Assembly: GCA_009843505.1 (NCBI GenBank)
Contig: VYDI01000034.1
Coordinates: 62,001 to 126,000, forward strand
Direction: 5' to 3'
Length of the DNA stretch: 64,000 nucleotides
DNA from: Holophagales bacterium
Lineage (GTDB): Bacteria; Acidobacteriota; Thermoanaerobaculia; Multivoradales; Multivoraceae
Shown here: piece after piece, positions 57,365 to 64,000 of the stretch
Numbering within the stretch: the first letter of the stretch is position 1
How the letters are laid out: the number at the start of each line of letters is the position of its first letter
Notes under the pieces: model-generated
Told to the model about the DNA's origin: nothing
What the model saw: only the letters and a program-made list of their open reading frames with translations
Database searches by the model: none
Program-made: the position numbers and the translations under genes

Positions 57365-58279
57365 TTAGCCGGCTGCCAGGTAGGCGTCGATGATCTCGCC
57401 CAGCCGCTCCGGCGCATCGAAGTGGACCATGTGGCCCGCCTCGGGGATCTCGACGTGGTGTACGTTGCGAAACAGCCGGACCCGGCGCTCGATCTCGTCC
57501 GGCGCCTCCGGCGTGTCGTGGTCGATGCCGCCACGGCCCCGGTAGAAGTCGGCGGACCGGCCACCGGTGACGACGAGCACCGGGCAGGAAACCCAGGGCC
57601 AGCGCTCTTCGGATAGCCGGCTCGACATCGTCAGCCCCGTCGTCTCGACCTGCGGGTCCCACTTCCACTGCAGGCCGCCGTACGGGTGCTCGGTCGTGCC
57701 GATCTCCACCAGGTGCCGCGCCAGATCATGGTCGAGGCCCGGATGGAACCGGCAGTAGAGCCGCCAGGCGTCGTCCAGGTCCATCATCGGCCGCTTGTGG
57801 CCTCCGGGCCGGAGCAGGCTGGTGTGGCCGTTCTGGAGGCGAAGCTGGCGGTTCTCGACCGGCATGTCGCTCTCGCGGAACGGCGCGCCGACGCCGTCGA
57901 TGTTGACGATGACGCCTGGCACGTCGTTGAACACGGCGGCATAGTGGCTGACGATCTGGCCGCCCAGGCTGTGGCCGACCAGCACAGGGCGCTCCAGTTG
58001 AAGCTGGAAGATAACCGCGTGCAGATCGGCGATGAAGTGCGGCAGCGCGTAGACACCGGGCTTGCCGCTGTCACCGTGCCCTCGCAGGTCGAAGGAAACG
58101 ACCCGGTAGCGGTCGCGGAACCGGCTCGCCAGCGGCTCGAAGGCAAGCGCCAGGTCCTGCATGCCGTGCAGCAGAACGAGAGGAGGCGCGCCCTCGTTGC
58201 CGTAGTCGTAGACCTGCAGTTCGATGTCGCCGGCACCGGGAAGGCGGAGACTCCGGGGCCTGGCTGAGTCTGTCGTCAT
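57365..58279 (-). CDS. Alpha/beta hydrolase
   Basis: 304-aa cytoplasmic hydrolase. The oxyanion VLLHGMQD motif, the nucleophile elbow LVGHSLGGQIVSH, and the His near the end (EAGHMVHFDAPE) are present. The acid residue is likely in the VTGGRSADF region. It may act on acyl-CoA or ester substrates, given the dehydrogenase that follows by 10 bases. No signal peptide. Start ATG 58279; upstream is the divergent promoter of the next gene. Confidence 0.88.
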   Translation of the reverse strand: MTTDSARPRSLRLPGAGDIELQVYDYGNEGAPPLVLLHGMQDLALAFEPLASRFRDRYRVVSFDLRGHGDSGKPGVYALPHFIADLHAVIFQLQLERPVLVGHSLGGQIVSHYAAVFNDVPGVIVNIDGVGAPFRESDMPVENRQLRLQNGHTSLLRPGGHKRPMMDLDDAWRLYCRFHPGLDHDLARHLVEIGTTEHPYGGLQWKWDPQVETTGLTMSSRLSEERWPWVSCPVLVVTGGRSADFYRGRGGIDHDTPEAPDEIERRVRLFRNVHHVEIPEAGHMVHFDAPERLGEIIDAYLAAG

Positions 58280-58330
58280 GGTGCGCGGGAGGATACGCCA
58301 AGCACGGCGGACATCGCGGCCAGGGCCGGG

Positions 58331-58336
58331 TATCCT
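58331..58336 (+). promoter_or_regulatory. -10 element of the secreted DUF1579-like gene
   Basis: GGGTATCCTTGCCGC, with TATCCT, 40 bases before the ATG. Its downstream CTTGCCGCTTC is the same as after the serine hydrolase -10 at 54652. Confidence 0.4.
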
Positions 58337-58376
58337 TGCCGCTTCAACACCATCGAGCCCCCACGGAGATCACGAG

Positions 58377-58913
58377 ATGAAGAGAACCCAATGGACCGCG
58401 ATCGCGGCAGCCATCCTGCTGCTTCCCGCCGCGGCGGCGGCGTCCGACGAGTTGACCGCCGAGAACGCGTTCGAACGCCTCAAGGCGCTGGCCGGCACCT
58501 GGGAAGGATCGGCGAGCGGCGAGGGCGCCGAAGCGGCGGCCGAGGCCGATGCGACCGGCAAGGTCGTCCACGAGTTCGAGGTCACCGCGAGCGGCCATGT
58601 GCTGATGGAGCGCATGGGGCCGAACACCGACTACGAGATGGTCAACATGTACCACCTCGACGGATCCGACCTCGTCCTCACCCATTACTGCTCGAGCGGC
58701 AACCAGCCGCGGATGAAGTTCAACGCCGCCACCAGCGCTCCCAACCGCCTGGTCTTCGACTTCGACGGCGGCACGAACCTGGACACCACGCCCAGCCACA
58801 TCCACTCGGCGGAGATCCGGCTCGACGGCAAGGATCGGCTCGACAGCGCCTGGAAGGCCCACGAGGGCAGCAGCGAAGCCGGCACGATGACCTTCCATCT
58901 CAAGCGGCAGTAG
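58377..58913 (+). CDS. Secreted DUF1579-like protein
   Basis: 178 aa with a signal peptide ([15 protein letters not shown]). The mature part begins with [14 protein letters not shown], then a beta-rich region with [27 protein letters not shown] and [10 protein letters not shown], as in DUF1579-type calycin-like barrels. No catalytic residues are evident. The in-frame start at 58224 lies in the upstream hydrolase gene and is rejected. It precedes the tungsten oxidoreductase by 25 bases and could be transcribed with it. Confidence 0.7.
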   Translation: MKRTQWTAIAAAILLLPAAAAASDELTAENAFERLKALAGTWEGSASGEGAEAAAEADATGKVVHEFEVTASGHVLMERMGPNTDYEMVNMYHLDGSDLVLTHYCSSGNQPRMKFNAATSAPNRLVFDFDGGTNLDTTPSHIHSAEIRLDGKDRLDSAWKAHEGSSEAGTMTFHLKRQ

Positions 58914-58938
58914 CAGCCCACCAGGAGGTACGCAGCGG

Positions 58939-60990
<2,052 letters not shown>

Positions 60991-61012
60991 TCGAGGCCGG
61001 TCCTCTGCCTCG

Positions 61013-62761
61013 ATGGGCCTGCTGCGCCGTCTGACTCGAACCCGCACGGAGCCGAAGATCCAGGTCCGGGTCCTGATCCGGGGCCGCATCGGCGCCGGCT
61101 GGCATGACATCGACCGCACCTTCCGGCTGGCACGCGGCGGCACCCTGGCGGAGCTGTTGGCGCTGGCGGACCGGGCGAGTGTCCCCCTGTCCTCGGCGAT
61201 CGCGGAGTCGCCGCACCTGCGCGACACGCTGATGATCAACGGCGAGCGCTGCCCGCTGGAGAGCAACCGCGACCGGCCGCTCGAGGACGGTGACGAGATC
61301 TACCTCCTAGCTCCCGTCGCCGGCGGCAGCGGCGATGCCTGGGCGCCGGGCAGCTTCGAAGCGCGGCTGGAGCGGGTACTTCGGCGGGAGATCGACGGCT
61401 GCAAGAACCTGACCGCCATCGAGCGGCTCTCGGGAGGCGCCAGCCAGGAGACCTACCGGCTCGAGGTCGAGGCGCCCGGGGGCCCTCGCCCGCTCGCTCT
61501 CAGGCGATCCCCGGGCGGCAAGGGAGAAGAAGCCAAAGCCGTCGAGCGCAGTGCGCCGGGCCTGCGCGTCGAGGCGAAGCTGATGCAGGTCGGCCTCGAG
61601 AACGGCATCCCCGGTCCCCAGGTGTTCTACGTTCTGGAGCCCGCCGACCGGCTCGGGGCGGGCTTCGTCATGGAGTGGCTCGACGGCATCGCCCTTGGCG
61701 CGCGGATCGTGCGCTCCCCCGACCTCGCCGGGACGCGACCGAAGCTGGCCCGGCAATGCGGCGAGATCCTGGGCCGGATGCACACGATCGACCTGGAAGG
61801 CCACGGCCTCGACCGTGATCTGGCGAACCTCAGCGCGGTCGACTTCATCGAGCAGACCCAAGGCCGCTACGAGGCTCTCGACACGCCGCAACCGATGATC
61901 GACTTCACCGCGCGCTGGCTGACGGAGAATGTGCCAGATTCGCCGGATCGGACCCTGGTTCACAACGACTTCCGCAACGGCAACCTGATGGTCGACAAGA
62001 CGGGTGTCATCGCGGTGCTCGACTGGGAGATCGCCCACATCGGCGACCCGATGCGGGACCTGGGCTGGATCTGCACGAACTCCTGGCGCTACGGCGCCGG
62101 ACCCGAGCTTCCGGTCGGCGGCTTCGGGACATACGAGGACCTGTTCGCCGGCTACGAGGCGACCAGCGGCAAGGCGGTCGACCTGAAGCGCGTGCAGTAC
62201 TGGGAGGTGTTCGGCTCCTTCTGGTGGGCCGTCTCCACCCTCGGCATAACCCAGCACTACCGCACGGGACTGGACCCCTCGGTCGAGCGCGTGACGATCG
62301 GACGCCGCACGACGGAGTGTCAGGTCGACTGCGTCAATCTTCTGATCCCCGGCCCGGTCGAGCTGGTCGGGCCGCCCGACCAGCGCCCGGACCCCGACAT
62401 GCCCCGGCTCGAGGAACTGGTCGGCGCGACCCGGGACTTCCTGCACGGTCCGGTGCGGGAGGAGACGACCGGACGAACCCGCTTTCACGCCCTGGTCGCC
62501 CGCAACGCCCTCGACATCGTCTATCGCGATCTGCACCTCGGAGCCGAGCATCGTCGCCGGGAGCACGAACGCCTCCGCGGCCTGCTCGACGCCGACGGAC
62601 CGCTGCTGGACCTGCGATGGAAGCTGGTCCACGCGATCCGCGAGGACCGCATCGCACTCGAAGACGTGAGGCTCCACGACCACCTCCGCGCCACCGTCGT
62701 CAACCAGATCGCCATCGACCAGCCGAAGTACTCGGGCTTCAGGACCGCCGCGGGCCTGTAG
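61013..62761 (+). CDS. Fusion of MoaD/ThiS-like domain, LvaA-type phosphotransferase and DUF6285-like domain
   Basis: 582 aa in three parts. Residues 15-105: beta-grasp, ubiquitin-like, ending [16 protein letters not shown], nearly the C terminus of MoaD (DGDEV...PPVAGG), yet followed directly by more protein. Residues 130-430: an APH/ACAD10-type kinase domain with [20 protein letters not shown] (317-324; catalytic Asp) and [11 protein letters not shown] (336-346). Residues about 465-582: a helical DUF6285-like domain, as in LvaB, the partner of the LvaA 4-hydroxyacyl-CoA kinase. Seen: the motifs; known: the families; inferred: a hydroxyacyl-CoA kinase. It follows the AOR gene closely and may be co-transcribed. 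Confidence 0.88.
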   Translation: MGLLRRLTRTRTEPKIQVRVLIRGRIGAGWHDIDRTFRLARGGTLAELLALADRASVPLSSAIAESPHLRDTLMINGERCPLESNRDRPLEDGDEIYLLAPVAGGSGDAWAPGSFEARLERVLRREIDGCKNLTAIERLSGGASQETYRLEVEAPGGPRPLALRRSPGGKGEEAKAVERSAPGLRVEAKLMQVGLENGIPGPQVFYVLEPADRLGAGFVMEWLDGIALGARIVRSPDLAGTRPKLARQCGEILGRMHTIDLEGHGLDRDLANLSAVDFIEQTQGRYEALDTPQPMIDFTARWLTENVPDSPDRTLVHNDFRNGNLMVDKTGVIAVLDWEIAHIGDPMRDLGWICTNSWRYGAGPELPVGGFGTYEDLFAGYEATSGKAVDLKRVQYWEVFGSFWWAVSTLGITQHYRTGLDPSVERVTIGRRTTECQVDCVNLLIPGPVELVGPPDQRPDPDMPRLEELVGATRDFLHGPVREETTGRTRFHALVARNALDIVYRDLHLGAEHRRREHERLRGLLDADGPLLDLRWKLVHAIREDRIALEDVRLHDHLRATVVNQIAIDQPKYSGFRTAAGL

Positions 62762-62788
62762 AGTGACCCGCGACAAGGAGGATCGACA

Positions 62789-63391
62789 ATGAACACGCAG
62801 ACCTTGCACAAGACGGTGGCGGTGGCGCTTGGCCTGGCCCTCGTCGCCAGTTCCCTCTCGGCTCAGTGGACGCGACGCGAGACCGGGCCCAGGATTCCGC
62901 CGGTAGAAAGCGTCGAAAGCATCAACCTGATCCAGACGCTGTCCCACCACCCGCCGCTGATGGAGGCCTGGGGCCCGTTCGGGGGCTACATCCTGCGCGG
63001 CAGCACCCTTCCCGACCGGGATCGCGAGATGGTCATCCTGCGCACTGCCTGGCTGAACGAGGCCGAGTACGAATGGGGCCACCACGCGCGGGCGGCCAGG
63101 GCGGCCGGCATGACGGACGAAGAGATCCGCAACGTCGCCGTGGGCGAGAACGCCGGTCCGTGGACCAGCTTCGAGCGCTACCTCCTGCGCGCGGCGACCG
63201 AACTGCACCGCGGGTCGGCCGTTTCCGAACGGACCTGGGCGTTCCTGAAAGCCCGCTACAGCGATCAACAGATGATCGACCTGATCTTCACCGTCGGGCA
63301 GTACCGGATGGTGTCGATGGCGCTAAGGAGCATTCGCGTCGAACTCGACGAGGGGCTGGAGCCCTTCCCCGAGGACGTGCCGCGGCGGTAG
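62789..63391 (+). CDS. Secreted carboxymuconolactone decarboxylase-family protein
   Basis: 200 aa. It starts with a signal peptide (VAVALGLALVASSLSAQ) followed by an AhpD/CMD-like helical domain: EAWGPFGGYILRGSTLP, the segment LRTAWLNEAEYEWGHHARAARAAGMTDEEI and a C-terminal bundle. The CxxC of AhpD is absent; EYEWGHH replaces it, as in the CMD branch. The signal peptide is unusual for this family. GGAGG precedes the ATG, 27 bases after the fusion gene, so it may be the last gene of that run. Role unknown. Confidence 0.85.
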   Translation: MNTQTLHKTVAVALGLALVASSLSAQWTRRETGPRIPPVESVESINLIQTLSHHPPLMEAWGPFGGYILRGSTLPDRDREMVILRTAWLNEAEYEWGHHARAARAAGMTDEEIRNVAVGENAGPWTSFERYLLRAATELHRGSAVSERTWAFLKARYSDQQMIDLIFTVGQYRMVSMALRSIRVELDEGLEPFPEDVPRR

Positions 63392-63404
63392 GGGGCAAAG
63401 TGGT

Positions 63405-63444
63405 CGCCGCTTCGCGGCGCGTTTGTCAGGCCGCCTTCGGCGGC
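63405..63444. terminator. Two adjacent GC hairpins between converging genes
   Basis: CGCCGC-TTC-GCGGCG (63405-63419) and GCCGCC-TTC-GGCGGC (63430-63444), each a perfect 6-bp stem, in a 59-base gap. A short TTT lies after the first. Probably a two-way terminator; the pairing also resembles REP-type elements. Confidence 0.45.
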
Positions 63445-63450
63445 GGCGGG

Positions 63451-64000
63451 TCAGAAGACCCGCGCACCCAGCCGTTCGCGGACTTCGGCCAGCCGTCCGA
63501 TCGATTGGAGCACCCGCGCCGGATCCTGCACCAGGTGGCGCACGACGACCTCGTCGTACCCCATCTCACCCAGTTCAGCGAACGAAGCGGCGACCTGCGC
63601 TGCATCGCCCACGATCAGCGCCTCGCGCGGAAAGCCGCGATAGCCGCGTGAAATGACTCCGGTCGCCGCCTGTTCCGCTTCCGCCGCCGTCTCGCCGACG
63701 TAGACGTCGCGCCGGATCGCGCACACCCCGACCGGGCGACCGTGGCGACCGCAAGCCTCCCGGTACCGGCCAAGCTGCCCGGCCGCCTCCGACGGCGCCA
63801 AGCCCGGCGCCGCCAGCCAGCCGTCGCCGAGCCGCGCCGCGCGGTCGATCGCCGGCGGCGCCGAGGCGCCAATCCACACCTCGACCGGCTCCGGCGGGCA
63901 CGGCGAGATGCGCGCCTCGCGAAGCCCGAAGCGGTCGTTCTCTCCTCCGGTGGTCACCGTCTCCCCAGCCCACAGTCGGCGCAGGATGGAGAGCGACTGC
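63451..64000 (-). CDS. LLM-class flavin-dependent oxidoreductase, cut by the window edge
   Basis: The last 183 codons of a gene that starts beyond the right edge; its N-terminal half is missing. The frame is open to 64000. In it, LSILRRLWAGETVTTGG, then VEVWIGASAPPAIDRAARLGDGWLA and VRHLVQDPARVLQSIGRL match luciferase-like monooxygenases/F420-dependent reductases. FMN or F420 as cofactor cannot be decided without the N-terminal half. It converges with the CMD gene. Confidence 0.8.
   Translation of the reverse strand, partial: QSLSILRRLWAGETVTTGGENDRFGLREARISPCPPEPVEVWIGASAPPAIDRAARLGDGWLAAPGLAPSEAAGQLGRYREACGRHGRPVGVCAIRRDVYVGETAAEAEQAATGVISRGYRGFPREALIVGDAAQVAASFAELGEMGYDEVVVRHLVQDPARVLQSIGRLAEVRERLGARVF

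Overview
The window is a GC-rich, almost fully coding stretch of a bacterial chromosome with 57 protein-gene calls, two of them cut by the window edges. LpxB shows a diderm that makes lipid A. The gene content, the rpsA / HU / DUF6677-like / lpxB order and the many acyl-CoA and secreted hydrolase genes suggest an Acidobacteriota-like organism. That placement is inference; no 16S or marker search was possible. I saw no tRNA, rRNA, CRISPR array, prophage or complete insertion sequence.

Layout. 1-3900: translation and RNA decay (tail of a possible nrnA, then truB, rpsO, pnp). 3989-6964: larC, radC and an agmatinase-family gene. 6989-11412: a leftward run of thrC, an AGCS amino-acid symporter and a DASS carboxylate transporter. 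11550-16283: a membrane pseudokinase, two glycosyltransferases and a CPBP protease, in an overlapping rightward run. 16259-22977: a leftward housekeeping run (DUF6677-like, small membrane protein, lpxB, yicC, gmk, rpoZ, coaBC, type-4 UDG, cysteine synthase-like). 23038-28178: rpsA with an HU/IHF gene, then queG-folA-thyA. 28241-34122: a leftward envelope/glycan run (large acyltransferase, 97-aa orphan, GT4, GT4, GT2, secreted lectin-like protein). 34123-34598: a divergent gap holding a promoter, a candidate 33-codon gene and a strong hairpin. 34599-41541: comM, an M23 peptidase, secA, guaB. 41570-45575: rimO-ribF-trxA and an M24 peptidase, leftward. 45582-64000: lipid, aldehyde and hydrolase metabolism.

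The most unusual part is 58939-62761. A tungsten-type aldehyde:ferredoxin oxidoreductase is followed 22 bases later by a protein that appears to join three parts: an N-terminal MoaD/ThiS-like beta-grasp domain with an internal PVAGG motif, an LvaA/ACAD10-type sugar-kinase-fold phosphotransferase, and a C-terminal DUF6285/LvaB-like helical domain. With two acyl-CoA dehydrogenases and an acyl-CoA ligase nearby, this suggests a route joining aldehyde oxidation to phosphorylation-dependent hydroxyacyl-CoA breakdown.

Other signals: a 62-base repeat (58 of 62 identical) that begins at the stop codon of two different acyl-CoA genes; a recurring extended -10 motif (TGCTAnnnT) before many transcription units, sometimes so close to the ATG that the mRNA would be leaderless; a degenerate kinase; an RG/G-rich tail on PNPase; and low-complexity tails on ribosomal protein S1. 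Most starts were checked against ribosome binding sites, overlaps or promoters; where they differ from the longest ORF, the entry says why.
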